Of a stretch of 64,000 nt of DNA, positions 32,640-43,258 are shown in pieces (position 1 is the stretch's first letter; each line of letters starts with the position of its first letter). The notes below the pieces were generated by a model. That model made no database searches. It was not told the DNA's origin and saw only the letters and a list, made by a program, of their open reading frames with translations. A program made the translations under genes and the position numbers. Origin of the DNA: CAYWFP01 sp964457365 (GTDB lineage: Bacteria > Planctomycetota > SZUA-567); contig CAYWFP010000007.1 in the NCBI GenBank assembly GCA_964457365.1, positions 12,578-76,577 of the forward strand, written 5' to 3'.

Positions 32640-33569
32640 GTGCGCAAGGGTTTTCTGCTCTTTCCCGGCCAGGGCGCGCAGGTGCCGGGCATGGCCCGGG
32701 ACGTCTACGAAACCGGCGGCCACGGCCAGGCGCTCTTCGACGAGGCCAGCGAGATCCTCGGCTACGACCTGCCGGCGATGGTCTTCCAGAGCGAGAAGGA
32801 GACGCTGGCGCAGACGGCGAACTGCCAGCCGGCGCTGCTGGTGGCTTCGCTGGCGCTGCTGGAGACGCTGCGCGAGCGCGCCGGCGTCGAGATCCTCGGC
32901 GCCATGGGGCTCTCGCTCGGGGAGTACACGGCGCTGGTGGCGCTGGACGCGATGGACTTCGCCGAGGCGGTGCGGCTGGTGCGGCGGCGCGGAGAGTTGA
33001 TGGAAGAGGCCGCGCGCGGCACCGAGACGGGGATGCTCTCGGTGATCGGCCTGGAGGACGAGCGGGTCGAGGCGATCTGTCGGGAGGCGGCCGCGGCGGG
33101 GGCGGTGGTGCCGGCGAACTACAACGCGCCGGGGCAACTGGTGCTCAGTGGCGAGATCGTGGCGCTGGAGAAGGCGGGGGAACTGGCCAAAGCGGCCGGC
33201 GCCAAGCGCTGTATCCGCCTCAACGTCAGCGGCGCTTTTCACTCGCCGATCCAGGAGCCCGCGCGCCAGGGGCTGCAGCAGGCGCTGGCGGAGGTGATGC
33301 TGCGCGAGCCGGCGGCGACGTTCGTCAACAACGCCGACGCGCGGGAACTGCGCGATCCCGAAGCGATCCGCGCGAGCCTGGCGCGGCAACTGGTCAGCCC
33401 GGTGCGCTGGCGCCAGAGTTGCGAGGCGGTGGCGGACGGGGGCGTGACGCGCTTTTTCGAGGTCGGCCCGGGCAAGGTCTGCCAGGGGCTGATGAAACGC
33501 ATCCGGCCGGAGGCCACGGTCACGCCGGTCGGTACGCTGGCGCAGATCGAGGCGCTGGCGGAGGCATGA
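32640..33569 (+). CDS. fabD: Malonyl-CoA:ACP transacylase FabD
   Basis: A 309-aa acyltransferase loading malonyl onto ACP. It has the FPGQGAQ oxyanion motif, the nucleophile Ser92 in GLSLGEY, the malonyl-carboxylate Arg region RRRGELM and the catalytic His in GAFHSP. The start is GTG 32640, preceded by GGGGGAG; spacing and operon position fit. Confidence 0.96.
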   Translation: MRKGFLLFPGQGAQVPGMARDVYETGGHGQALFDEASEILGYDLPAMVFQSEKETLAQTANCQPALLVASLALLETLRERAGVEILGAMGLSLGEYTALVALDAMDFAEAVRLVRRRGELMEEAARGTETGMLSVIGLEDERVEAICREAAAAGAVVPANYNAPGQLVLSGEIVALEKAGELAKAAGAKRCIRLNVSGAFHSPIQEPARQGLQQALAEVMLREPAATFVNNADARELRDPEAIRASLARQLVSPVRWRQSCEAVADGGVTRFFEVGPGKVCQGLMKRIRPEATVTPVGTLAQIEALAEA

Positions 33570-33579
33570 GGAGACGGCT

Positions 33580-34335
33580 TTGACAGCATCAAGCGACATG
33601 CAGGGGCGCAACGCCATCGTCACCGGCGGCGCGCGCGGCATCGGCGAGGCCATCGCGGTCCGCCTGGCGCGACGCGGCTGCAACATCATTCTCTGGGACG
33701 TGATGGAGGACGCCGCCACGACCGCGGCCGAGGCCATCGCCGGGGAGTACGGCGTCAAGACGCGCGGCATGGCCGTCGACGTCACCGACAGCGCGGCGGT
33801 GGACGCCGCGGCCAAGAACCTCAAGAACGACTGGGGCACGCTCGACGTTCTGATCAACAACGCGGGCATCACCCGCGACAACGTGCTTCTGCGCATGAGC
33901 GACGAGGAGTGGGACGCGGTGTTGCGCATCAACCTCAAGGGCGTCTTCCTGGTGACGCGGGCGGCGGGCCGCTACATGCTCAAGCAGCGCGCCGGCAGCA
34001 TCGTCAACGTCGCCAGCGTCGTGGGGGTGATGGGAAACGCCGGGCAGGCCAACTACGCCGCGAGCAAGGCCGGCGTGATCGGCCTGACCAAGACGACGGC
34101 CAAGGAGTTCGCCAGCCGCGGGGTGCGCTGCAACGCCGTGGCGCCGGGGTATATCCAGACCGCCATGACCGACCAGCTTTCCGAGGAGGTGCGGCAGATG
34201 ATGCTGGGGCTGATCCCGCTGGGCGGTTTCGGCACGGCCGAGGCGGTGGCCCAGGGCGCGGCCTTCCTCGCCTCCGACGAGGCGGAGTATATCACCGGCC
34301 AGGTCTTGCATATCGACGGCGGAATGGTTATGTAA
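33580..34335 (+). CDS. fabG: 3-oxoacyl-ACP reductase FabG
   Basis: A 251-aa short-chain dehydrogenase using NADPH in fatty-acid elongation. Cofactor motif TGGARGIG (15-22), NNAGITRD, catalytic Ser in VASVVG and YAASK with Tyr and Lys. The C-terminus ITGQVLHIDGGMVM is typical of FabG. The start is TTG 33580, 6 nt after GGAG; ATG 33598 would remove six residues without a ribosome site. Eleven nt after fabD. Confidence 0.95.
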   Translation: MTASSDMQGRNAIVTGGARGIGEAIAVRLARRGCNIILWDVMEDAATTAAEAIAGEYGVKTRGMAVDVTDSAAVDAAAKNLKNDWGTLDVLINNAGITRDNVLLRMSDEEWDAVLRINLKGVFLVTRAAGRYMLKQRAGSIVNVASVVGVMGNAGQANYAASKAGVIGLTKTTAKEFASRGVRCNAVAPGYIQTAMTDQLSEEVRQMMLGLIPLGGFGTAEAVAQGAAFLASDEAEYITGQVLHIDGGMVM

Positions 34336-34421
34336 GAGAGGGGTCCGCGGGGCGGACCGGCAGGAAAACCCGGACGCGGCGTCCGCCGCGACGATTCGTG
34401 ACATGGAGGAAAGGAAGGCAG

Positions 34422-34673
34422 ATGACCAAAGACGAAATCATGGCCAAGGTGACCGACATCATCTGCGAGCAGTTGTCGGTGGAGCGTGAGAAGGTGACGG
34501 CGAACACCTCGTTCGTGGATGATCTGGGAGCCGACAGCCTCGACATCGCCGAGGTCATCATGGAGTTCGAGGACGAGTTCGACATCAATATCCCCGACGA
34601 CGAGATGGAAGGCATCAAGACCGTCGGCGCCGCCGTCGACTTCATCGAGAAGCTCATGCAGGAGAAAAGCTGA
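34422..34673 (+). CDS. acpP: Acyl carrier protein
   Basis: An 83-aa ACP: phosphopantetheine attachment at Ser39 in GADSLD, acidic helix II (IAEVIMEFEDEFDI) and PDDEME. Good ribosome sites (GGAGG, AAGGAAGG). It sits between fabG and fabF in the usual order. Confidence 0.97.
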   Translation: MTKDEIMAKVTDIICEQLSVEREKVTANTSFVDDLGADSLDIAEVIMEFEDEFDINIPDDEMEGIKTVGAAVDFIEKLMQEKS

Positions 34674-34679
34674 CGCGTC

Positions 34680-35942
34680 ATGGGTAAAAGCATCGAACTG
34701 AAGCGTGTCGTCGTCACCGGCATCGGACAGGTCACCCCCATCGGCATCGGCGCCGAGGCCAGTTGGCGGGCCGCCCTCGACGGCGTCAGCGGCGCGGACT
34801 TGATCGGCACCTTCGACCATCACGACTTCGCCGTCCATTTCGCCTGCGAGGTGAAGGGGTTCGATCCGGGCGACTGGATGGACAAGCGCGACGTCCGCCG
34901 CTGCGACCGCTTCACTCACATGGCCGTGGCCTCCTGTCGCATGGCCTACGAGGACGCCAAGCTCTCGGCCGACGGACTGGACCGCAACCGCTGCGGCGTC
35001 GTCTTCGGCAGCGGCATCGGCGGCATCCTCTCGGTCGAGGAACAGATCATCGAGCGCTACATGAAGAAGGGCGCGGGCAAGATCAGCCCCTTCACCATCC
35101 CGCTGCTGATGATCAACTGCGCGCCGGGGCAGATCGCCATCGAGTTCGGTTTCCAGGGCATCAACTACGCTCCGGTAACCGCCTGCGCCTCGGCCAGCCA
35201 CTCGCTGGGCCTGGCTTTCCGTCATCTCCAGCTCGGCGAAGCGGACGTGATGATCTCCGGCGGCTCCGAGGCCGGGATCTCGATCCTGGGCCTGGGCGGC
35301 TTCAGTAATATGAAAGCGCTCTCGACGCGCAACGACGACCCGACCACGGCCAGCCGCCCGTTCGACAAGGAGCGCGACGGCTTCGTCATGGGCGAGGGCG
35401 CGGGCGCGCTGGTGCTGGAGGAGTACGAGCACGCCAAGCGCCGCGGCGCGCCCGTCTACGCGGAATTCCTCGGCTGCGGCATGACCGACGACGCGCATCA
35501 CATCACCGCGCCCGAGGAGACCGGCGAAGGCGCCGCGCGGGCGATTAAGCTGGCGCTCGCCGACGGCGAGGTCGCGCCGGAGCAGCTCGATTACATCAAC
35601 GCTCACGGCACCTCCACGCCGTACAACGACAAGACCGAGACCAAGGCGATCAAGCAGGCGCTCGGGGAGGAGAACGCACGCCGGGTGGCCGTCAGTTCCA
35701 CCAAGGGCTGCACCGGGCACCTGCTGGGCGCGGCGGGGGCGGTCGAACTGGGTTTTCTCGCCAAGGCCATCGCGACCGACACGATCCCGCCGACGATCAA
35801 CTATACCACGCCCGACCCGGAGTGCGACCTGGACTATACCCCCAACCGGCCGGCCAAGCGGGAGATCCGCCACGGACTCTCCAACTCGCTCGGGTTCGGC
35901 GGACACAATATCGCCCTCTTGCTCGGAAAATACGCCGACTGA
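34680..35942 (+). CDS. fabF: 3-oxoacyl-ACP synthase II FabF
   Basis: A 420-aa condensing enzyme elongating acyl-ACP with malonyl-ACP. Catalytic triad: Cys169 in TACASASHS, His in NAHGTSTP and His in TGHLLGAAGA. The Lys segment reads STKGCTGH where KSMTGH is usual, and the 140s carry INCAPG; these are mild deviations. Six nt after acpP. Confidence 0.96.
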   Translation: MGKSIELKRVVVTGIGQVTPIGIGAEASWRAALDGVSGADLIGTFDHHDFAVHFACEVKGFDPGDWMDKRDVRRCDRFTHMAVASCRMAYEDAKLSADGLDRNRCGVVFGSGIGGILSVEEQIIERYMKKGAGKISPFTIPLLMINCAPGQIAIEFGFQGINYAPVTACASASHSLGLAFRHLQLGEADVMISGGSEAGISILGLGGFSNMKALSTRNDDPTTASRPFDKERDGFVMGEGAGALVLEEYEHAKRRGAPVYAEFLGCGMTDDAHHITAPEETGEGAARAIKLALADGEVAPEQLDYINAHGTSTPYNDKTETKAIKQALGEENARRVAVSSTKGCTGHLLGAAGAVELGFLAKAIATDTIPPTINYTTPDPECDLDYTPNRPAKREIRHGLSNSLGFGGHNIALLLGKYAD

Positions 35943-35972
35943 ATCCCCGTGCGCTTCCGGCGGAATTCCCTA

Positions 35973-36001
35973 TTTACGATCCTCCCCCGCGCGGATAAGA
36001 T
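35973..36001 (+). promoter_or_regulatory. Tentative promoter upstream of etfB
   Basis: TTTACG (35973-35978), 17 nt, TAAGAT (35996-36001). Both hexamers match four of six positions. Lies in the 117-nt gap between fabF and etfB. Confidence 0.3.
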
Positions 36002-36059
36002 TGTACCGTTTGTGCGCCACGAATTGCGCTGTCCCGCGACGCCGCGAAGGATCCGGCCC

Positions 36060-36845
36060 GTGCGTATTCTCGTCTGCATCAAGCAGGTCCCCGATACCGC
36101 CGAGGTGCGGATCGACCCGGAGACCAACACGCTGATCCGCGAGGGCGTGGCCGCCATCGTCAATCCCTTCGACGCCTTCGCCATCGAGGAGGGCGTGCGC
36201 CTGCGCGAACGCTGCGGCGGTACGGTGACGGTGCTGAGCATGGGGCCGCCGCAGGTGGAGAAGAGCCTGCGCGACGCCATCGCCCTCGGCGCCGACGAGG
36301 CGGTCTTGGTATCGGACCGGGCCTTTGCCGGCGCGGATACCTGGGCCACGAGCCTGACGCTGGCCAAGGCCGTCGAGACGCTCGGTGCGGACCTGGTGCT
36401 CTGCGGCAAGCAGGCCATCGACGGCGACACCGCGCAGGTGGGCCCGGGCATCGCCGCGCACCTGGACTGGCCGCAGGTCTGCTACGTCTCGAAGATCGTG
36501 TCGATCGAACCGGAGACGGCGACGGCGGAGCGCATCCTCGACACGGGCTACGAAACGATCGCGGTGACGCTGCCGGCGGTCTTCACCGTGGTCAAGGAGA
36601 TCAACGAGCCGCGCCTGCCGAGCCTGCGCGGCAAGATCCGCGCGCGTCGCGCGGCAGTGCCGGTCTGGACCAACGAGCGGCTGGCGCTCGACCCGGCGCG
36701 CATCGGCTTGAACGGGTCGCCGACGGCGGTGGAGAAGATTTTCTCGCCCCCGCCGCGTGCCGCGGGCGAGCGGATCGTCGCGCCGACGCCGCGGGAGCAG
36801 GCGCGGGAGCTGTTGACGCGTCTGCGCGCGGGTGGAATCGTCTGA
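36060..36845 (+). CDS. etfB: Electron transfer flavoprotein beta subunit
   Basis: A 261-aa EtfB, forming the FAD/AMP-binding heterodimer with EtfA. Starts VRILVCIKQVPDTAEVRID; also NPFDAFAIEEGVRL, DGDTAQVGPGIAAHL and PRLPSLRGKIRA signature. GTG 36060 is chosen from AAGGA 8 nt upstream and family alignment; the frame is open upstream to 35949. etfA follows 13 nt later. Confidence 0.95.
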   Translation: MRILVCIKQVPDTAEVRIDPETNTLIREGVAAIVNPFDAFAIEEGVRLRERCGGTVTVLSMGPPQVEKSLRDAIALGADEAVLVSDRAFAGADTWATSLTLAKAVETLGADLVLCGKQAIDGDTAQVGPGIAAHLDWPQVCYVSKIVSIEPETATAERILDTGYETIAVTLPAVFTVVKEINEPRLPSLRGKIRARRAAVPVWTNERLALDPARIGLNGSPTAVEKIFSPPPRAAGERIVAPTPREQARELLTRLRAGGIV

Positions 36846-36858
36846 CGGAAACGCCGCG

Positions 36859-38088
36859 ATGAGCGAGAAACGTCTCGAGATCGATCACGAGAAATGCGAC
36901 GGCTGCGGCGCCTGCGTGCGTATCTGCCCCTTCGGCGCCATGGAGGTCGTCGGCGGCCGCGCGGTGGTCAACGACAACTGCGCCTTCTGCGGCGCGTGCG
37001 TGCGCGAGTGCGCCGGCGAGGCCATCGCCCTCCGCCGCGCCGCACAGCGCCCGGCGGTGGATCTGGAGCAATACCGCGGCGTCTGGGTCTTCGGCGAGCA
37101 AGTCGACGGCGCGATCCAGCCGGTGGTGCCGGAACTCATCGCCAAGGGACGCGAACTGGCGGACAAGCTCGGCGAGCCGCTGGCGGTGGTGGTGCCGGGC
37201 GAGGGGATGGACGAGGCGTGCGCGGCGCTGCTGCGCCATCCCGTCGAGACGGTGCTGCAGGTCGACCATCCGCGGCTGCGCGCTTACGCGGCCGAGCCGT
37301 ACGCGCGGGTGTTGACCGGCCTGATCCGCGCGCGGAAGCCGGCGGTGGTGCTCGCGGGCGCGACCGCGATCGGCCGCAGCTTTCTCGCCCGCGTCGCCGT
37401 CGACTGCGGCACCGGGCTGACCGCCGACTGCACCGGCCTGGACGTCACCGCGGAGCGGCACCTGCTGCAGACGCGTCCGGCATTCGGCGGCAACATCATG
37501 GCGCGGATCCTCTGCCGGCGGCACCGTCCGCAGATGGCCACGGTGCGGCACAAGGTCTTCAAGCCCGCCGCGGCCGGCAGCGGCATCGGCGGCACGGTCG
37601 AACGCATCGCCCCGGCGGAGAACCTGCTGCGCAACCGCGCGCGGCGGATGGCGTTCCGCGCCGAGAAGGAATACGCGGAGAATATCGCCGAGGCCGACAT
37701 CATCGTCGCCGGCGGCCGCGGCCTGGGCGGCTCCGACGGCTTCGCCCTGCTGCAGGCGCTGGCGCGGCGGCTGGGAGGAGCGGTGGGGGCCAGTCGCGCG
37801 GCGGTCGACGCGGGCTGGATTCCCTACAGCCACCAGGTCGGCCAGACCGGCAAGACGGTGGCGCCGAAGCTCTATATCGCCTGCGGCATCAGCGGCGCGG
37901 TGCAGCATCAGGTCGGCATGCAGGGCGAGACGATCGTGGCCATCAACAAGGACCCGTCCGCGCCGATCTTCGACCTGGCCACCTACGGCATCGTGGGCGA
38001 CCTGTACGAGGTGGTGCCGGCCCTGCTGGAGGAATTCGAAGCCGGCGCGAATGTCCTCGGCGCGGCGCGTCAGGGGGCGAATTCATGA
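36859..38088 (+). CDS. etfA: Ferredoxin-fused EtfA
   Basis: A 409-aa alpha subunit with an N-terminal ferredoxin module (about 5-60) carrying two [4Fe-4S] motifs, CDGCGACVRICP and CAFCGACVREC, followed by the EtfA domain with C-terminal FAD site (SRAAVDAGWIPYSHQVGQTGK ... YIACGISGAVQH). Fd-fused EtfA subunits occur in electron-bifurcating or confurcating complexes such as lactate dehydrogenase and caffeyl-CoA reductase EtfAB. No dehydrogenase partner is adjacent. The stop overlaps the next start (ATGA). Confidence 0.93.
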   Translation: MSEKRLEIDHEKCDGCGACVRICPFGAMEVVGGRAVVNDNCAFCGACVRECAGEAIALRRAAQRPAVDLEQYRGVWVFGEQVDGAIQPVVPELIAKGRELADKLGEPLAVVVPGEGMDEACAALLRHPVETVLQVDHPRLRAYAAEPYARVLTGLIRARKPAVVLAGATAIGRSFLARVAVDCGTGLTADCTGLDVTAERHLLQTRPAFGGNIMARILCRRHRPQMATVRHKVFKPAAAGSGIGGTVERIAPAENLLRNRARRMAFRAEKEYAENIAEADIIVAGGRGLGGSDGFALLQALARRLGGAVGASRAAVDAGWIPYSHQVGQTGKTVAPKLYIACGISGAVQHQVGMQGETIVAINKDPSAPIFDLATYGIVGDLYEVVPALLEEFEAGANVLGAARQGANS

Positions 38089-39041
38089 GCAATCCGCTCG
38101 GCAGCTTCATGCAGGCGATGCGTACGGCGTTCGGCCAGGCCCAGCGCGTCTCGGGCGTCGCCGAGATGACCGCCCCGCCGTACCAGGCCGAAGACCAGCT
38201 GGCGCTCTACTGGGAGAAGGTACCGCTGATCGAGCGCATCCAGCAAACGCGCTTGCGCGGCGGCGATCCGGACCGCTATGCCTCGGTCTACGACTACGCG
38301 CTCAGTCGCTGGGGCGGGCCGCTGCCGCGCCGGCCGCTGACGGCGCTCTGCGTCGGCTGTCGTCGCGAACCGCCGGTGCCCGAACAGATTCTCGCCACCG
38401 AACGCGTGGTCAACGTGGTCGTCGTCGACAACGACGCGGTGCGGCTGGAGAACCTGCTCGAGCGGAATATCGAGGGCGTGGAGTGCTGGCAGATGGACCT
38501 CAACGTCGATCCGCTGCCGAAGGGGCCGTTCGACCTGGTGGCCTGCTACGACACCCTTCATCGCCTGCGGGAGCTCGAACACATCTTCGCGGAGTTCGAC
38601 AAGGTGATGAGCCGCGGGGGGCTGCTGGTCTGCCGCGACTACATCGGTCCCAACCGGCTCCAGTTTCCCGAGGAGCTGATGCAGCTGGTCAACGCGACGC
38701 TGCAGTTATTGCCCGAGGAGCTGCGCATCGACGAGAGCGGCGAGGTGCGCGAGGCGCAGTACGCGCCGGGGCTGGACCAGATGCTGCGGCTGGACCCGAC
38801 CAAGGCCATCCGCAGCGAGAGCATCCTCGGCATTGCCAAGTCGCGGCTGAAGATGCTGGAGATCGTGCCCATGGGCGGGTCGCTCATGGCGCCGCTGCTG
38901 GCGGGGCTGGCGGAGAACTTCCGCGAGACGACGCCCGAGACCGACCGTATCCTGCAGGCGCTCCTGGACGTGGAGATGCGGCTGGTGCAGGGGGGGATGA
39001 TCGCGAGCCACTACGCGTTCTTCGTGGGGCGTAAGGAATAG
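38085..39041 (+). CDS. SAM-dependent methyltransferase-like protein
   Basis: A 318-aa protein. N-terminal ~80 residues are unfamiliar. From ~85 a class I methyltransferase fold is suggested by LCVGCRREPP (an altered motif I), VVVDND, then PFDLVACYDTLHRL and a GGLLVCRDYIG post-motif. The glycine motif is degenerate, so SAM binding is uncertain. Overlaps etfA by 4 nt (ATGA) and precedes purA by 14 nt. Substrate unknown. Confidence 0.65.
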   Translation: MSNPLGSFMQAMRTAFGQAQRVSGVAEMTAPPYQAEDQLALYWEKVPLIERIQQTRLRGGDPDRYASVYDYALSRWGGPLPRRPLTALCVGCRREPPVPEQILATERVVNVVVVDNDAVRLENLLERNIEGVECWQMDLNVDPLPKGPFDLVACYDTLHRLRELEHIFAEFDKVMSRGGLLVCRDYIGPNRLQFPEELMQLVNATLQLLPEELRIDESGEVREAQYAPGLDQMLRLDPTKAIRSESILGIAKSRLKMLEIVPMGGSLMAPLLAGLAENFRETTPETDRILQALLDVEMRLVQGGMIASHYAFFVGRKE

Positions 39042-39055
39042 GGGAGGAAAATGGG

Positions 39056-40342
<1,287 letters not shown>

Positions 40343-40354
40343 GGAGATGACGGC

Positions 40355-41380
40355 ATGTCACGCGAACCGGACTTTCAGAACGTCCTCAAGATCCTGCGCC
40401 GGGAGAAGCCCGATCGGCCGACGCTCTTCGAGTTCTTCCTCAACGGTCCGCTCTACGAAAAACTTGCCGGCGAGGCGGTCTGCGCCCGGGACGACGATCT
40501 GCGCGACTGGCGCATCGTCATCCACGCCTTCAAGAACGCCGGCTACGACTACGCCATCGTCCCTGCGTGGTACCTGAAAACGCTCGCGTTCCCCAGCGGC
40601 GAACACGCGAGCAAGTCCTCGTACTCGATCAACGAAGGCGGGGTGATCCACGACCGCGAGAGCTTCGAGACGTACGCCTGGCAGGACCCGGCGGCCGGCG
40701 ACTGGTCGGTGCTCGAGCGCCTGGAAGCGGAGCTGCCCGCGGGCATGAAGATGATTCTCAGCTCCCCCGGCGGGATCCTGGAGAACACCATCGGCCTCGT
40801 CGGCTACGAGGATCTCTGTTTCCTGATCGCCGACGAACCGGAGCTGGTGCAGGAGATTTTCGACGCGGTCGGTTCGCGCCTGGAGGCGTATTACCGTATC
40901 GGCGCGGCGTACGGCATCATCGGCGCGGCCATCGTCAACGACGACTGGGGCTTCAAGACGCAGACCATGCTCAAGCCCGAGGACATGCGCCGTTACGTCT
41001 TCCCGTGGCACAAGAAGATGGTCGCGGCGCTGCACGAACAGGGCAAGCCCGCGGTGCTGCATTCCTGCGGCTATTTCGGCGACGTCATCGACGATATCAT
41101 CGAAGACATGGAATACGACGGCCGGCACAGCTACGAGGACGCGATCATTCCGGTCGAAGAGGCGTACGACAGGTACCACGACCGGCTGGCCATCCTGGGC
41201 GGGATCGATCTCGACTATATCTGCCGCTCCACGCCCGAAGCCGTCTACCGCCGCTCGAAGGCGATGCTCGAGCGCAGCGCCGACGGCGGCGCCTACGGCC
41301 TCGGGACCGGCAACAGCGTCCCCGAGTACGTCCCCGACGAGAACTACTTCGCCATGACGCGCGCGGCGCTGGAGGGCTAG
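40355..41380 (+). CDS. URO-D-like (corrinoid methyltransferase-type) protein
   Basis: A 341-aa TIM-barrel protein of the uroporphyrinogen decarboxylase superfamily, closer to MtaA/CmuA-like methyltransferases than to HemE. The HSCG motif (PAVLHSCGYFGD) has the His-x-Cys typical of zinc-dependent methylcobamide:CoM-type members, and ILGGIDLDYI precedes the C-terminal VYRRSKAML helix. It lacks the N-terminal Arg-rich substrate motif of HemE. Substrate unknown. Abuts uppS directly. A second member is encoded at 48681-49697. Confidence 0.82.
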   Translation: MSREPDFQNVLKILRREKPDRPTLFEFFLNGPLYEKLAGEAVCARDDDLRDWRIVIHAFKNAGYDYAIVPAWYLKTLAFPSGEHASKSSYSINEGGVIHDRESFETYAWQDPAAGDWSVLERLEAELPAGMKMILSSPGGILENTIGLVGYEDLCFLIADEPELVQEIFDAVGSRLEAYYRIGAAYGIIGAAIVNDDWGFKTQTMLKPEDMRRYVFPWHKKMVAALHEQGKPAVLHSCGYFGDVIDDIIEDMEYDGRHSYEDAIIPVEEAYDRYHDRLAILGGIDLDYICRSTPEAVYRRSKAMLERSADGGAYGLGTGNSVPEYVPDENYFAMTRAALEG

Positions 41381-42121
41381 ATGAAGCCGGGCGACGAGAA
41401 TCTCTTCGATCCCGACGGCCCCGTGCCGCGGGCGGTGGCGATCATCATGGACGGCAACGGGCGCTGGGCGCGCGCGCGGGGCAAGCCCCGGCGCGAGGGG
41501 CATCGCGCCGGCGCCGAGTCGATCCGCCGCGCCGTCGAGGCCTGCGGCGACTGGGGCATCGAGTGCCTGATCCTCTACGCCTTCTCCACCGAGAACTGGA
41601 GCCGCCCGCCGGACGAGGTGGCCGCGCTGATGGACCTGCTGGAGCGCTACCTGAAGAAACAGACCAAGACGCTGATGAAGCACAACATCCGCCTGCAGGC
41701 CATCGGCGACGTCTCGCGACTGCCGGCGCACGCGCACAAGGCGCTGGACGATTCCATCGAGACGCTGTCGCGCAACACCGGCCCGACGCTGGCGCTGGCG
41801 CTCAACTACGGCGCCCGCGACGAGATCGTGCGCGCGGCGCGCGAGTTGGCGCGCGCGGTGGCCGCGGGCGAGATCGACCCGGAGGCGCTGGACGAGACGG
41901 CGTTCGGGGCGCGGCTGGACACCGCCGGCCTGCCGGATCCGGACCTCCTGATCCGCACGGCCGGGGAGATGCGGATCTCGAATTTCCTGCTCTGGCAGAT
42001 CTCCTACGCCGAGTTTTACGTCACCGATGTCTGCTGGCCCGATTTCGACCGCGCCACCTTCGGCGCGGCCATCGCCACCTATCAGGCCCGCACGCGTAAA
42101 TACGGACAAGTGGTTGAGTAA
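41381..42121 (+). CDS. uppS: Undecaprenyl diphosphate synthase
   Basis: A 246-aa cis-prenyltransferase producing the C55 carrier for peptidoglycan. The catalytic Asp24 lies in IMDGNGRWA, followed by GHRAG, YAFSTENW and the C-terminal LLIRTAGEMRISNFLLWQ and EFYVTDVCWPDF blocks. Starts at the base after the URO-D-like stop; cdsA follows 49 nt later, as often found. Confidence 0.97.
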   Translation: MKPGDENLFDPDGPVPRAVAIIMDGNGRWARARGKPRREGHRAGAESIRRAVEACGDWGIECLILYAFSTENWSRPPDEVAALMDLLERYLKKQTKTLMKHNIRLQAIGDVSRLPAHAHKALDDSIETLSRNTGPTLALALNYGARDEIVRAARELARAVAAGEIDPEALDETAFGARLDTAGLPDPDLLIRTAGEMRISNFLLWQISYAEFYVTDVCWPDFDRATFGAAIATYQARTRKYGQVVE

Positions 42122-42170
42122 CGTTTCCGTATCTGCACAATAGACGCGCAACACGAGGCTTGGAGCGCCC

Positions 42171-43073
42171 ATGTTGTACAAGCGGATTCTCATCGGCGTG
42201 CCGCTGTTCTTCATCGTCTACGGCATACTCTGGTGGGAAGCCGGTGTCGGTTCGGCCTGGGGCATCACCTTGGCGATGATGATCGCCTCGCTGGCCTGCC
42301 TGCGCGAGTTCTATCGTTTTGCCCGCTGCAAAGGCTGGCTGCCCTTCGCGCTGCTGGGCTATATCATGGTCGTCGTCTTCTCGCTGGCGCACGAGCAGTG
42401 GTTGCTGGTCACCTGGCACGACGGCGCGCACCTGGTCCCGGAGGATCTGCCCGGCGTCTACGTCAGCGTCATCTCCATCTTCGTCCTCCTGGTCTTTCTG
42501 GGTCCGCTGGTACGTAATCGCACGGAGAACGCGATGGGCAACATCGGCAGCACGCTGCTGGGCGTGGCCTACTGCTGGTACCTGCTCTTCTTCGCGCCGA
42601 AGATTCGCCACCTGGGGCTACGCCACGGCTGGGCCTACGATGGCGCGGAACTGCTGTTGATCAGCGTCTTCATCGCCAAACTCTGCGACTCCGGCGGGTA
42701 CTTCGTCGGCAGTCGCTGGGGCCGGACCAAGCTCTGCCCCAACATCTCGCCGAAGAAGACGTGGGAAGGCTTTCTCGGCGGCATCGTCGCGTGTCTGGGC
42801 ACCATGGCGCTGGTGATCTGGGGCGAGCCGGACTCGGCGGTGGCGTCGCTGGGCTGGGGCAAGGCGATGCTCTTCGCGCTGCTGCTGGCGGTCACCTCGC
42901 TGCTGGGCGACCTGGTCGAGTCGTGCCTGAAACGCGACAGCCAGGTCAAGGACGCCGGCGGCACCATGCCCGGCTACGGCGGGGTGCTGGACGTGCTGGA
43001 CTCGCTGATGGTCGCGTTGCCGGCGGCGTATTATTACCTGGTCCTCGTCTGCGGCGCGCATCCGGGTGCGTGA
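42171..43073 (+). CDS. cdsA: Phosphatidate cytidylyltransferase
   Basis: A 300-aa integral membrane enzyme making CDP-diacylglycerol. About eight hydrophobic helices. The signature is the C-terminal SQVKDAGGTMPGYGGVLDVLDSL, preceded by SPKKTWEGFLGG. ATG 42171 has TTGGAG 5 nt upstream. Follows uppS as in the usual lipid/cell-wall cluster. Confidence 0.95.
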   Translation: MLYKRILIGVPLFFIVYGILWWEAGVGSAWGITLAMMIASLACLREFYRFARCKGWLPFALLGYIMVVVFSLAHEQWLLVTWHDGAHLVPEDLPGVYVSVISIFVLLVFLGPLVRNRTENAMGNIGSTLLGVAYCWYLLFFAPKIRHLGLRHGWAYDGAELLLISVFIAKLCDSGGYFVGSRWGRTKLCPNISPKKTWEGFLGGIVACLGTMALVIWGEPDSAVASLGWGKAMLFALLLAVTSLLGDLVESCLKRDSQVKDAGGTMPGYGGVLDVLDSLMVALPAAYYYLVLVCGAHPGA

Positions 43074-43102
43074 GCCCAGACCGCCAGAGAAGGGAGTACG
43101 CA

Positions 43103-43258
43103 ATGGTCAGACTGATTCTCCTCGCCGCCGCTCTGCTCGTCACCGGCGGCTGCGGCGCGCAATCCGCCAACTCCGGCAACGAGAAGAGCGATAATTCGGT
43201 TCGATGCCCGTTCGCCGAGGTCGGAGCGGTCGATCCGGATACGGTATCAACCGAATAG
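43103..43258 (+). CDS. Small lipoprotein
   Basis: A 51-aa peptide with a signal (VRLILLAAALLVTGG) and lipobox VTGGC, leaving a ~32-residue hydrophilic mature lipopeptide. AAGGGAG lies upstream. It is not recognised, but it has the size of entericidin-type or other small lipoproteins. Thirty nt after cdsA and likely cotranscribed. Confidence 0.65.
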   Translation: MVRLILLAAALLVTGGCGAQSANSGNEKSDNSVRCPFAEVGAVDPDTVSTE

